Assembly: GCF_024809975.1 (NCBI RefSeq)
Contig: NZ_JANUDY010000004.1
Span: 393,897-457,896 of the forward strand
Direction of reading: 5' to 3'
Length of the DNA stretch: 64,000 nucleotides
Origin: Comamonas sp. BIGb0152
GTDB lineage: Bacteria > Pseudomonadota > Gammaproteobacteria > Burkholderiales > Burkholderiaceae_C
The notes beneath the pieces were generated by a model. That model ran no database searches and had not been told where the DNA came from. It saw only the letters and a program-made list of their open reading frames with translations. Made by a program: the position numbers and the translations under genes. Position 1 is the first letter of the stretch. Every line of letters begins with the position of its first letter. Positions 46,517-55,270 of the stretch are shown piece by piece.

Positions 46517-47950
46517 TCAGCCGCCCAGCCAGTGCGAGGCTCCGTCAGTAAAAAACCTGTCAAAGCGGCCGTAGGTGCTGCGGCCTCGTGGCGCCAGGCA
46601 GCGGCTATTGCTGCCGTACAGGGTGCCAATCACACGGCCATCGCTGAACAGCGCAGATCCGCTGCTGCCACCCTCGGTCCTCCCCAGGCTCCAGCTAACT
46701 TGGTAGAAACCGCCGTTCGCATCTCCCCCACTGCAGCTGAAGCCGCCGCCACTGAAGGTCTGGCAGCTGACATGGTCCGCGACAACGCCCACGGTGTACT
46801 TGAGCAGGTCGCCACCGGGGTGATGCAGGCCGTAGATGTCTTTGCCCTTTGGGGCCAGGTTTGTTGCATCCCAGCCTGCATAGCTCACCCCCGCCGGAGG
46901 CATCTCGTTGAGCCGGAGCAAGGCGGAATCAGTCGTGGACGTGGCGTGCAGCAAGCTCGCACCGGCGCTGCGCCATGCATTGTTGGCACCAGGCACGCCA
47001 GAATTGCAGCTGCTGGAGCGGTAGAGCCAGCGGGTCTGCAAGGTCGAGGCCACCGACTGGGTGGAGATGCAGTGATTGGCCGTCAGGAAGTAAGGCACGT
47101 AATCAAGTTTGGGGTTATTCAGCAAGGTCCCGGTACACAGATAGGACGCGCCGTTGTCTCGGGTGAATAACATTCGGGCCACCGCATTGCGCTCAGTTTG
47201 GTAGTGGTCGGTGCAGGACGCATCCATGCGGCAACTGTCCAGCGCATCGGCTTTGGTGGAATCTGTCTGCTCCCTTTCAGCCCATTCAGAATCGGTTGGC
47301 AACGACAGGTTGTAGTAAAGGTGCGAAACCATGGGGATCGCGATGCGCAATGCCTCTGGGGGCATTCCCGCTGGCAGCACCACTTCCACGGTGGTGTCGC
47401 CTGCACCGACCTCGGGCGTCCACCAGGTGCTGGCCGCTGCGCCAGCCGCTCCCGCCTCGCGATTCTGCGCCAGCAGTGCGTTGATTTCCGCGCTACGGCG
47501 CTCGACGATGGCGCCGGGATGCTCCTGGCTGTAGATGCGCAGCAGCGCGCCATCGGGCAGCTGCTCAACCAGCACGCCGGCACGCACGCCATAGGCACCC
47601 GTCGACTGGATATTGATGGCCGCGACCTGCTGGCCGCTGGGCAAGGCAGTCCACTGCAAAGCCGACTGGGTTTGCGCCACCGAGGTGGTGGCGGGCACTG
47701 CGCGCGGGGCACCAATCTGCAGCGCCGGGCCGGTAGCCTCATCGCTTGCCAAGGTCTTTTCCATTTCCAGCTCGGGCAGTACCACCCAATGCGTTGGCAC
47801 CCGAGCGCCTAAAGGCACCGGCACAACTTTAGACGATTTTATGGCCGACGCCGGCAATACGACCGAGTCCAGAATATAGGTTGTAGGCTGGGCCACCGCC
47901 ATGCCCGCGATCCATAAAAGGCCGAGCACTGAATATTTTGAATAGGCCAT
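46517..47950 (-). CDS. Secreted trypsin-like serine protease (lysyl-endopeptidase-like)
   Basis: A 477-residue paralogue. The ATG at 47950 is chosen to give signal peptide MAYSKYSVLGLLWIAGMAVAQ; GGAG lies 13 bases upstream as in its sister genes. An N-terminal pro-region of about 200 residues (TYILDSVVLPASAIKS, STGAYGVRAGVLVEQLPDGA, TWWTPEVGAGD) precedes the S1 domain. Triad motifs are FLTANHCIST, TDSALLRLNEMPPAGV and GGSSGSALFSDG. Many Cys residues suggest disulfides. Unlike the next two genes it has no lipobox, so it is probably freely secreted. Confidence 0.88.
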   Translation of the reverse strand: MAYSKYSVLGLLWIAGMAVAQPTTYILDSVVLPASAIKSSKVVPVPLGARVPTHWVVLPELEMEKTLASDEATGPALQIGAPRAVPATTSVAQTQSALQWTALPSGQQVAAINIQSTGAYGVRAGVLVEQLPDGALLRIYSQEHPGAIVERRSAEINALLAQNREAGAAGAAASTWWTPEVGAGDTTVEVVLPAGMPPEALRIAIPMVSHLYYNLSLPTDSEWAEREQTDSTKADALDSCRMDASCTDHYQTERNAVARMLFTRDNGASYLCTGTLLNNPKLDYVPYFLTANHCISTQSVASTLQTRWLYRSSSCNSGVPGANNAWRSAGASLLHATSTTDSALLRLNEMPPAGVSYAGWDATNLAPKGKDIYGLHHPGGDLLKYTVGVVADHVSCQTFSGGGFSCSGGDANGGFYQVSWSLGRTEGGSSGSALFSDGRVIGTLYGSNSRCLAPRGRSTYGRFDRFFTDGASHWLGG

Positions 47951-48324
47951 GATATATCCACTCCAGTTCAACTGCGATTTAAACGCCCGCAAACAGCCGA
48001 ATGGCGGCTTGCTCATTTATTCTGACAAGAATGCATTAAACCATTACCCACAACAGTAAATTAAGCAGCAGCTAGTAACAACGATGCACAGCGGATTCGC
48101 TCTCATTCCCTACACACCATGGATTCACACAAAAAAACGCATCCATCAATTTGATTTTTTATTCTCTTTATTCAATATCAAAATCCAGACTCCGTTTTCA
48201 GTAGCAGGTTCACAGCTTTAATAATTTTGCCAGGCTCCTGAAAAATGGATGTTATTAAAAGATACCAATACTACTCAACGATTTATAAATACGCAGCCGT
48301 GCAGCCGCTTGCGTCTCATTACTA

Positions 48325-48485
48325 GGGACCCTCTGCAAAACTCCCTGCCGTGGTCTGAACGCGGGCTCGGGCGATCCGCTGCGTTGTCTTCCTTGTCAAT
48401 AGCTACGGCTCGACTGCAAAAGACGCCTTGCGTCTCATCCCGATCCGCGTCCATCCCGCTTGGCGAGGGTTATGCAGAGGATCCC
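48325..48485. mobile_element. 161-bp palindromic MITE-like element, long copy
   Basis: Ends are inverted: GGGACCCTCTGCAAAACTCCC at the left and GGCGAGGGTTATGCAGAGGATCCC at the right (about 18 of 21 positions pair), with TA on both outer sides (48323-48324 and 48486-48487; CTAG context). The middle is non-coding. The copy at 12462-12538 shares both ends and adjacent inner blocks. Confidence 0.78.
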
Positions 48486-48547
48486 TAGAGATCCCTCTGC
48501 AGTCCCCCGTGGATATCCGCTTCGCACTTGAAGCATGTCCCCAGACG

Positions 48548-48577
48548 AAAAAACCTGCCGTTTCACGGGCAGGTTTT
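48548..48577 (-). terminator. Terminator after the third protease gene
   Basis: Stem AAAACCTGCC/GGCAGGTTTT, read on the minus strand and followed by TTTTTTCG. The same hairpin recurs after the fourth protease gene, consistent with duplication of the whole transcription unit. Confidence 0.85.
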
Positions 48578-48608
48578 CAGCGATGGGACGCGATCAGAGA
48601 TGGACTTA

Positions 48609-50060
48609 TCAGCTGGCCAGCCAACTCCAGATGCGGCTGCTGAACACTTTGTCGAAGCGGCCATATTCGTCGGCAAGGTCGGGGGTGTCGCAGCTGGCGC
48701 CACCGCCAGACAAGGCCGCGATCACACGACCCCTGCGGAACAAGCTGGAGCCGCTGCTGCCGCCCTCGGTCGTGCCTTGGCTCCAGCGCACCGTGTAGAA
48801 GTTACTGTTCGCATCCCCGGGGCTGCAGTCATAGTCTTCGCCGTCAGGTTTGCACTCTCTATAGCCCGTAACGGCCCCGACGCTGTACTTGAGCAGGTCA
48901 CCCCTGGGGTGGTGCAGGCCATAGACCGCCTCGCCCGTCTGGCCTGCAGTGCGTGCATCCCAGCCGGCCAAGGTCACGCCAACAGGCGGCATCTCATTGA
49001 GCTGGAGAAACGATAAATCGGTGGCGCTAGCGGCGTACAGCAAGGTGGCACCGGCACTGCGCACTGCAGCATTGGCACCGGGCACGCCGGAGTTGCAGCT
49101 GCTGGAGCGGTAAAACCAGTTGGTCTGCAGCGTCGATGCCGCCGACTGGGTCGAGATGCAGTGGCTGGCCGTCAGGAAGTACGGTGCATAGTCGCCCTTG
49201 GTGTTGTTCAGGAGGGTACCGGTACACATGGAAGAATCGCCATCGGAGTGCGTGAATACCATGCGGGCCACTGCATTGCGCTCGATCTGGTAATTGCTGG
49301 TGCAAGAAGCATCCAGGTTGCAACGGCCCGAGGCCTTGGCCGTCTCGGCCAGTTCCGCCTTGGTTGGCAAGGACAAGTTCTGGAAGATGTGCGAGACCAC
49401 GGGAATCGAAACGCGCAATGCATCCACAGAGGTACCGGCTGGCAGCACCACTTCGACAGTTGCATCGCCTGCGCCGACATCAGGCGTCCACCAGGTGTTG
49501 GCGGCAGCGCCCGTTTCGCCGGCCTTGCGGTTTTGTGCCAGCAGGGCATTGATCTCGGCACCGCTGCGCTCAACGATGGCATGGGGGTGCTCTTGGCTGT
49601 AGACGCGCATTTTTGCACCATCGGGCAGGCTGTCGACCAACACGCCGGCGCGCAGGCCATAGGCGCCTGTCGACTGGATGTTGATGGCCGCCGCCTGCTG
49701 GCCGTTGGGCAAGGCGCTCCACTGCAGGGCCGACTGGGTCTGCGCGACGGAGCTAGTGGCGGCAACCGTACGCCGCGAGCCAATCTGCAGTGCACGGCCG
49801 GTATCGCTGACGGTCTTTGGCGCCTCCAGCGCTGGCAACACCACAAAATGGGTCTGCACCGCAGTGCCCAAGGGCAGGGGCGCCACTGCCACCGATTTGA
49901 TGGCCGAGGCGGGCAGCACCACCGAGTCCAGGATATAGGCCGTGGGCCGGTTCGCACCGCCGTTGTCGCCGGAGCCACCGCCGCAACCGGCCAGGGCCAG
50001 GGCCGCAGCCACCCCCGTGGTCCACAACAGGCTGGGCACTGCATACTTGGGATATTTCAT
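48609..50060 (-). CDS. Trypsin-like serine protease, predicted lipoprotein
   Basis: A 483-residue paralogue. Signal peptide MKYPKYAVPSLLWTTGVAAALALAG is followed by Cys in the lipobox ALAGCGGGSGDNGG (Cys about residue 26), so it should be lipid-anchored. The pro-region includes TYILDSVVLPASAIKSVAVAPLPLG and STGAYGLRAGVLVDSLPDGA. Triad motifs are FLTASHCIST, TDLSFLQLNEMPPVGV and EGGSSGSSLFRRG. Relative to the fourth gene, long DNA stretches are identical (for example around 49555-49610 and 51577-51632), but the His motif is ASHC rather than ANHC and the Asp motif differs (DLSFLQL). Confidence 0.88.
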   Translation of the reverse strand: MKYPKYAVPSLLWTTGVAAALALAGCGGGSGDNGGANRPTAYILDSVVLPASAIKSVAVAPLPLGTAVQTHFVVLPALEAPKTVSDTGRALQIGSRRTVAATSSVAQTQSALQWSALPNGQQAAAINIQSTGAYGLRAGVLVDSLPDGAKMRVYSQEHPHAIVERSGAEINALLAQNRKAGETGAAANTWWTPDVGAGDATVEVVLPAGTSVDALRVSIPVVSHIFQNLSLPTKAELAETAKASGRCNLDASCTSNYQIERNAVARMVFTHSDGDSSMCTGTLLNNTKGDYAPYFLTASHCISTQSAASTLQTNWFYRSSSCNSGVPGANAAVRSAGATLLYAASATDLSFLQLNEMPPVGVTLAGWDARTAGQTGEAVYGLHHPRGDLLKYSVGAVTGYRECKPDGEDYDCSPGDANSNFYTVRWSQGTTEGGSSGSSLFRRGRVIAALSGGGASCDTPDLADEYGRFDKVFSSRIWSWLAS

Positions 50061-50607
50061 GGATTCGTCTACTCCGCGTCAAATGGTAGTCAAGATGCCT
50101 GCGAGCGGCCAGATTACCGGTCGCTTTTTCATTCTCTGGACGCCAGGTGTCATCAACGATTCCATTGGTAACCATCAAAAAACCCAATAAATACTATAAA
50201 AACATAGACTTATCACATCACCCAACAGCAATAAATTAACAACTTCAAACTAAATGCAAAAAATAATAGTCATTGACTATTTAGATTCCCTCTTAATCCA
50301 ACGCGTCCTCGGGTGGGCTGCAGCCATTGCATCGCAGTCTTTTTAGCTATGACCGTCTCACGGGCCCGGTCGGTCACGTCCATACGGCGAACCTGGGGGC
50401 CAGCGGGCACCAGTGGTCAAGCACCACCCTGGCCCACCCTCGCCCACCCTCGCCCGCCCTGGCTGAAAGGCACTTGGGCCTTTCAGCATCTCCCATGACG
50501 AAAAAAACCTGCCGTTTCACGGGCAGGTTTGTCGGCAATCTGAGGGTCTGCAACAAACAGGCCCTCAGAAGCTGCGGCTGCAAGGCCGCAATCACACGCT
50601 CACGCTA
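50061..50607. other. Intergenic region between third and fourth protease genes
   Basis: A 547-bp gap. 50170-50300 is AT-rich and likely the promoter of the third protease. 50425-50460 holds short tandem repeats of CCCACCCTCG. 50462-50487 is a perfect 10-bp hairpin (GCTGAAAGGC/GCCTTTCAGC). 50501-50530 is the terminator. No gene is seen. Confidence 0.55.
50501..50530 (-). terminator. Terminator after the fourth protease gene
   Basis: Stem AAACCTGCC/GGCAGGTTT followed on the minus strand by TTTTTTCGTC, nearly identical to the hairpin at 48548-48577. Confidence 0.83.
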
Positions 50608-52092
50608 TCAACTAGCCAGCCAGTTCCAGATGCGGTTGCTGAAGACTTTGTCAAAGCGTCCGTAGTAGTCGGCCGCGTTGGGGGTCAGGCAGCTGGCGCC
50701 GCCACCATACAGGGTAGCAATCACGCGGCCATTGCGGAACAGCGAAGAGCCACTGCTGCCGCCCTCGGTCGTGCCCTGGCTCCAGCGCACGCTGTAGAAG
50801 CCGCTGTTCGCATCGCCGGTGCTGCAGGAGATGGCTTCACCGCCTCCAGAGGAACAGCTCATATAGCCCGCCACAGCGCCCACGCTGTACTTGAGCAGGT
50901 TGCCGCCGGGGTGGTGCAGGCCATAGACCGCATCGCCCGTCTGGCCCGCAGTGCGTGCATCCCAGCCGGCCAAGGTCACGCCCACCGGTGGCATTTCATT
51001 GAGCTTGAGCAGCGCCGAATCCGTCGCGCTGGTGGCGTACAGCAAGGTGGCACCGGCACTGCGCAGCGCAGCATTGGCACCGGGCGCGCCGGAGTTGCAG
51101 CTGCTGGAGCGGTAGAACCAGGCCGTCTGCATCGACGAGGCCGAGGCCTGGGTCGAGATGCAGTGGTTGGCCGTCAGGAAGTACGGTGCATAGTCGCCCT
51201 TGGTGTTGTTCACCAGGGTACCGGTACACAGGTAGGACTTGCCATCGGAGCGGGTGAACACCATGCGGGCCACCGCATTGCGCTCAGTCTGGTAGTTGTT
51301 GGTGCAAGAAGCATCCAGGTTGCAGTAGGCCGAGGTGTCCGCTTTGGCGGCCTCTGCCTTGGTGGCTTCTGCCAACTCAGCCTCGGTGGGCAGCGACAGG
51401 TTCTGGTAGATGTGCGAGACCACGGGGATCGAGATGCGCAGCGCATTGGCTGCCGTGCCGGCAGGCAATACCACTTCCAGCGTCGCATCGCCTGCGCCTA
51501 CATCGGGCGTCCACCAGGTGTTGGCGGCCGCGCCGGTCTCGCCGGCCTTGCGGTTTTGTGCCAGCAGGGCATTGATCTCGGCACCGCTGCGCTCAACGAT
51601 GGCATGGGGGTGCTCTTGGCTGTAGACGCGCAGCTTGGCGCCATCGGGCAGGCTGTCGACCAGCACGCCAGCGCGCAGGCCATAGGCGCCTGTCGACTGG
51701 ATGTTGATGGCGGCCACTTGCTGGCCATTGGCCAGAGCGCTCCACTGCAGGGCCGACTGGGTCTGCGCCACCGTGCTGGTGGCGGCCACGGCGCGCTGCG
51801 TACCAATCTGCTGTGCCGGGCCGGTATCGCTGACGGTCTTTTCTGCTTCCAGCTCGGGCAACACCACAAAACGGGTCTGCACCGAAGCCCCCAAGGATGC
51901 CGGCGCTACTGCGGCCGATTTGATGGCCGAGGCCGGCAGCACCACCGAGTCCAGGATATAGGCCGTGGGCTGGGTTGCACCACCGTTGTCGTCGTCGGAG
52001 CCAGAGCCACCGCCGCAACCGGCCAAAGCCAGTGCCGCCGCCACGCCCGTGGTCCACAACAGACCGGGCACTGCATACTTGGGATATTTCAT
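50608..52092 (-). CDS. Trypsin-like serine protease, predicted lipoprotein
   Basis: A 494-residue paralogue from the ATG at 52092 (an in-frame GTG four codons earlier is poorly placed). Signal MKYPKYAVPGLLWTTGVAAALALAG then lipobox Cys in LAGCGGGSGSDDDNGG. The pro-region and S1 domain are as in the third gene, with FLTANHCIST, TDSALLKLNEMPPVGV and EGGSSGSSLFRNG forming an intact His-Asp-Ser triad. It is the closest relative of the third gene. An Ala/Glu/Lys-rich insertion (ELAEATKAEAAKADTSAY, about 247-264) distinguishes it. It starts 84 bp after the ruvA stop. Confidence 0.9.
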   Translation of the reverse strand: MKYPKYAVPGLLWTTGVAAALALAGCGGGSGSDDDNGGATQPTAYILDSVVLPASAIKSAAVAPASLGASVQTRFVVLPELEAEKTVSDTGPAQQIGTQRAVAATSTVAQTQSALQWSALANGQQVAAINIQSTGAYGLRAGVLVDSLPDGAKLRVYSQEHPHAIVERSGAEINALLAQNRKAGETGAAANTWWTPDVGAGDATLEVVLPAGTAANALRISIPVVSHIYQNLSLPTEAELAEATKAEAAKADTSAYCNLDASCTNNYQTERNAVARMVFTRSDGKSYLCTGTLVNNTKGDYAPYFLTANHCISTQASASSMQTAWFYRSSSCNSGAPGANAALRSAGATLLYATSATDSALLKLNEMPPVGVTLAGWDARTAGQTGDAVYGLHHPGGNLLKYSVGAVAGYMSCSSGGGEAISCSTGDANSGFYSVRWSQGTTEGGSSGSSLFRNGRVIATLYGGGASCLTPNAADYYGRFDKVFSNRIWNWLAS

Positions 52093-52176
52093 GGATTCGT
52101 CCACTCCGTGTTCATTGGTATTGATGGTGAAAGCCAGCCAAACAGATGTCCAGCTGCCTGAGGATGCCAGCGCGGG

Positions 52177-52749
52177 CTATTTTGCCAGCGCTTTGAGCGC
52201 CTGTTTGATACCGTCGGTTACGCTGATGTCGGCAGGTAACAGTTTCAGAGCGGCAGCCGCATCCTTGTCGCTGTAACCCAAGGCCACCAGGGCTTGCAAA
52301 ATGTCGACCTGGGCATCGCTGCTTGCGGCCGTCCGCGCACCCATGTCTGCGCCCAGCTTGCCTTTCAGCTCCAGCAGCAGGCGCTCTGCGGTCTTCTTGC
52401 CAATGCCCGGCACTTTCACCAGCCGCCCCGCTTCTTGCAACGAGATCGCCTGTGCCAGGTCCTCAACCCCCATGCCGCTCAGGATGGACAGCGCCGTGCG
52501 CGGGCCCACGCCGGTGATCTTGATCAGCTCGCGGAAAGTCTGGCGCTCCTGGGCGCTGCCAAACCCGTACAGCAGCTGCGCATCCTCACGCACGATAAAC
52601 TGCGTCAGCAGCGTGATGGTTTCACCAACGGCTGGCAGGTTGTAGAAGGTGCTCATGGGCACCTGCACCTCATAGCCCACACCATGGCAATCCACCAATA
52701 CTTCGGGTGGGTTCTTTTCCACCAGGGTTCCGCTCAATCGGCCTATCAT
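52177..52749 (-). CDS. ruvA: Holliday junction DNA-binding protein RuvA
   Basis: A 190-residue RuvA. The ATG at 52749 follows [39 protein letters not shown] is domain I; two helix-hairpin-helix motifs follow, [19 protein letters not shown] (about 73-91) and [19 protein letters not shown] (about 109-127). The C-terminal domain III ([16 protein letters not shown]) contacts RuvB. The tetramer holds Holliday junctions and loads RuvB. It is on the same strand as ruvB but the protease array lies between them. Confidence 0.97.
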   Translation of the reverse strand: MIGRLSGTLVEKNPPEVLVDCHGVGYEVQVPMSTFYNLPAVGETITLLTQFIVREDAQLLYGFGSAQERQTFRELIKITGVGPRTALSILSGMGVEDLAQAISLQEAGRLVKVPGIGKKTAERLLLELKGKLGADMGARTAASSDAQVDILQALVALGYSDKDAAAALKLLPADISVTDGIKQALKALAK

Positions 52750-52840
52750 TTGTATCTTTCCTTGTAGCTTGTGTGCGGCCGCCCTGTGTGCGTCGCCTGC
52801 CGCCTGCAAGCATACTGAATTTTTCACTGGAATTTACCGC

Positions 52841-53788
52841 GTGATCCTGCGCCACACCTTTACGCCCCATAACAACAACCGCATTGCCAACCTCTGCGGG
52901 CCGGCCGATGCGCATTTGCGCCAGATCGAAAACCACCTGGGCGTCAAGATCGCCCACCGCCACGAGCAGTTCAAGATCGACGGCCCCAAGGCCGTCGCGG
53001 GCGACACGCTGGAGCTGTTGCAGGCGCTCTACGAAATGGCCGATGGCCCCATCAGCGAGGACCAGATCCAGCTGATGATGGCGGGCGACAGCGAGATGAT
53101 GGCCGCGCCCGAAGATGGCATTGTGCTGAACACGCGCCGCGCCGATCTGCGCGCCCGCACGCCCAACCAGAATACCTACCTCGAGAATATTGCCGCGCAC
53201 GATATCACCTTTGGTATCGGCCCGGCAGGCACCGGCAAAACCTACCTGGCGGTGGCCTGCGCGGTCGATGCACTGGAGCGCAGCCAGGTGCAGCGCATTG
53301 TGCTGACCCGCCCTGCCGTGGAAGCGGGCGAGCGCCTGGGCTTCTTGCCCGGCGATCTGTCGCAGAAGGTCGACCCCTATCTGCGCCCGCTGTACGACGC
53401 GCTCTATGACCTGATGGGCTACGACAAGGTGCAAAAGGCGTTTGAGCGCAACGCCATCGAGATCGCACCACTGGCCTTTATGCGCGGCCGCACGCTCAAC
53501 AACGCCTTCATCATCCTGGACGAGGCCCAGAACACCACGCCCGAGCAGATGAAGATGTTCCTCACCCGCATCGGCTTTGGCGCCAAGGCTGTGGTTACTG
53601 GCGATGTGAGCCAGATCGACCTGCCCAAGGGCCAGATGAGCGGCCTGATCGATGCCGAGCAGGTGCTCAAGCGGGTCAAGGGCATTGCAGTCAACCGCTT
53701 TACCACCGCCGATGTGGTGCGCCACCCGCTGGTGGGCCGCATTGTGGATGCCTACGACAAGCAGCGCCGCTCCAGCCGCGACGACTGA
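52841..53788 (+). CDS. ybeZ: PhoH family ATPase (YbeZ-like)
   Basis: A 315-residue PhoH-like protein. The start is a GTG at 52841 (VILRHTFTPHNNNRIANLCG); the earlier ATG at 52769 adds a Cys/Ala-rich segment unlike the family. A KH-like N-terminal region is followed by the P-loop GIGPAGTGKTYLAVA (about 127-141), RPAVEAGERLGFLPGDL, Walker B FIILDEAQNTTPEQM (about 224-238) and VTGDVSQIDLP. It neighbours ybeY 50 bp downstream, as in most proteobacteria, and is linked to rRNA maturation. Confidence 0.93.
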   Translation: MILRHTFTPHNNNRIANLCGPADAHLRQIENHLGVKIAHRHEQFKIDGPKAVAGDTLELLQALYEMADGPISEDQIQLMMAGDSEMMAAPEDGIVLNTRRADLRARTPNQNTYLENIAAHDITFGIGPAGTGKTYLAVACAVDALERSQVQRIVLTRPAVEAGERLGFLPGDLSQKVDPYLRPLYDALYDLMGYDKVQKAFERNAIEIAPLAFMRGRTLNNAFIILDEAQNTTPEQMKMFLTRIGFGAKAVVTGDVSQIDLPKGQMSGLIDAEQVLKRVKGIAVNRFTTADVVRHPLVGRIVDAYDKQRRSSRDD

Positions 53789-53838
53789 TCCCCTCCAGCG
53801 CCCCCCCACGGGCGCAACCCTGCCAATAAAAGACCGAC

Positions 53839-54297
53839 ATGGCGTTGAACCAACTCACCCTCTCGCTGCAATTTGCCCGTTTTGATGGCGTGGCCGAGCA
53901 CCGTGCGGCGCTGACGCGCAGCCAGGTCACGCGCTGGATTCGCCATGCGCTGGCCGATGATGCCGAGATCACCGTCCGCATTGTCGATAGCGAAGAGGGC
54001 CAGGCGCTGAACCGCGAGTACCGCCACAAAGACTACGCCACCAATGTGCTGACCTTTGACTACCAGCAAGAGCCCACGGTGCTGGCCGACCTGGTGCTCT
54101 GCGCCCCCGTAGTGGCGCGCGAGGCGCTGGAACAGAACAAATCGCTGCAAGAGCACTATGCCCACTTGCTGGTGCATGGCACCTTGCACGCCCAGGGCTG
54201 GGACCATGAGACCGGTGAGCAGGATGCCGAAGAGATGGAAGCCTATGAGACGGCCATCCTGCAAGAGCTGGGTTTTGCCGATCCGTACCAGAAGTAA
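53839..54297 (+). CDS. ybeY: Endoribonuclease YbeY
   Basis: A 152-residue YbeY. The zinc motif [16 protein letters not shown] (about 106-121) gives three His ligands (HGxxHxxxxxH). [19 protein letters not shown] (about 53-71) is the other conserved block. YbeY processes 16S rRNA 3' ends and takes part in ribosome quality control. It lies directly after the PhoH gene. Confidence 0.95.
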   Translation: MALNQLTLSLQFARFDGVAEHRAALTRSQVTRWIRHALADDAEITVRIVDSEEGQALNREYRHKDYATNVLTFDYQQEPTVLADLVLCAPVVAREALEQNKSLQEHYAHLLVHGTLHAQGWDHETGEQDAEEMEAYETAILQELGFADPYQK

Positions 54298-54479
54298 GCC
54301 GCGCAGCCCTGCCTGGGCCGTCAGCCATCGCGCATTGGGCGCTTCTGCCTCAAGGCAATGCTGACTTTTGGGCGACTAATCCAGCGGTTTCTCGGCACCA
54401 TTCCTACCTAGAATCCTCCTCACAAAGGCCATGCAGGCGGCGGTACACCGCTGCTGCAGTGCCCACAACAGGAGGAGAC

Positions 54480-55232
54480 ATGCTCGACACCACGATTTTG
54501 CTGGCCGCCGCGCTAGTGGCCGGCGCGCTCAACGCCGTTGCTGGCGGCGGCAGCTTTTTGACCTTGCCTGCGCTGGTGTTTACCGGGGTTCCACCCGTGG
54601 TGGCCAATGCCACCGGCACCGTTGCGCTGCTGCCCGGCTATGCCGCAGGCGCCTGGGGCTTTAAAGACGATATGCAGGCCCCACCCGGCCTGTCAATGCA
54701 GGCCGTTATTGCCCTTGCCCTGCTGGGCGGCGCGGCAGGGGCCGCGTTGCTGCTGGTCACGCCCGAGGCGGCCTTCCGCAAGATCGTGCCTTGGCTGCTG
54801 CTGGCGGCGACCGCCATGTTTGCCTTTGGGCCGCAGCTGCGCAAATGGGCCACAGGTGCCCAACATGGCGGCACGCCATCGCGCAGCAAGGCCGCGCTGG
54901 GCATGTTGGCCGTCTCGGTCTACGGCGGCTACTTCAATGGCGGGTTGGGCATCTTGCTGCTGGCCTTGCTGGGGCTGCTGGGCCAGACCAATCTGCATGC
55001 GATGAATGGCACCAAGAACCTGGTCTCTGCGCTGCTCACCGCCATTGCGGTCGCCATCTACGCCGCCGGCGGCGTGGTGCAGTGGCAGCCGGCCTTGCTG
55101 ATGATGGTCGCTGCCACCTTGGGTGGCTACCTGGGCGCCCGGGTGGCGCGCAAGATTGCGCCGCAGTGGCTGCGCGCCGGCATTGTGCTGACCGGTTTGG
55201 TGATGGCGGTGCTGTTCTTCTTGAAGGCTTAG
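54480..55232 (+). CDS. TauE/SafE family (TSUP) membrane permease
   Basis: A 250-residue integral membrane protein of the sulfite-exporter/TSUP family. The ATG at 54480 has GGAGGAG upstream. It opens with LLAAALVAGALNAVAGGGSFLTLPALVFTGVPPVVANATGTVALLPG, the family's first repeat with the Gly-rich AGGGSFL. A second repeat includes YGGYFNGGLGILLLALLGLLG and NGTKNLVSALLT. About seven or eight membrane segments. Its substrate may be sulfite, sulfoacetate or another anion; it is not linked here to the tau-like cluster. Confidence 0.9.
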   Translation: MLDTTILLAAALVAGALNAVAGGGSFLTLPALVFTGVPPVVANATGTVALLPGYAAGAWGFKDDMQAPPGLSMQAVIALALLGGAAGAALLLVTPEAAFRKIVPWLLLAATAMFAFGPQLRKWATGAQHGGTPSRSKAALGMLAVSVYGGYFNGGLGILLLALLGLLGQTNLHAMNGTKNLVSALLTAIAVAIYAAGGVVQWQPALLMMVAATLGGYLGARVARKIAPQWLRAGIVLTGLVMAVLFFLKA

Positions 55233-55270
55233 AAGGCTGCACCTGGCCGGCCACACCTAGCCGGCCGCAC

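Larger units (their letters stand above)
47951..48608. other. Intergenic region with an inserted palindromic element
   Basis: A 658-bp gap between protease genes. 47990-48300 is AT-rich promoter-like DNA for the second protease. 48325-48485 is the long copy of a palindromic element, and 48548-48577 is a terminator. Directly after the element, GATCCCTCTGCAGTCCCCC (48490-48508) resembles another copy of its end, suggesting a nested or partial insertion. No gene seen. Confidence 0.6.

Noticed and set aside
50425..50460. Short CCCACCCTCG repeats considered as a CRISPR or VNTR array.
   Set aside because: Only three to four degenerate 10-bp units with no spacers; too short for CRISPR and weak even as a tandem repeat.
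43030..52749. The protease array considered as a genomic island with integrase.
   Set aside because: No integrase, tRNA or attachment-site repeat was seen; GC content of the protease genes matches the chromosome.
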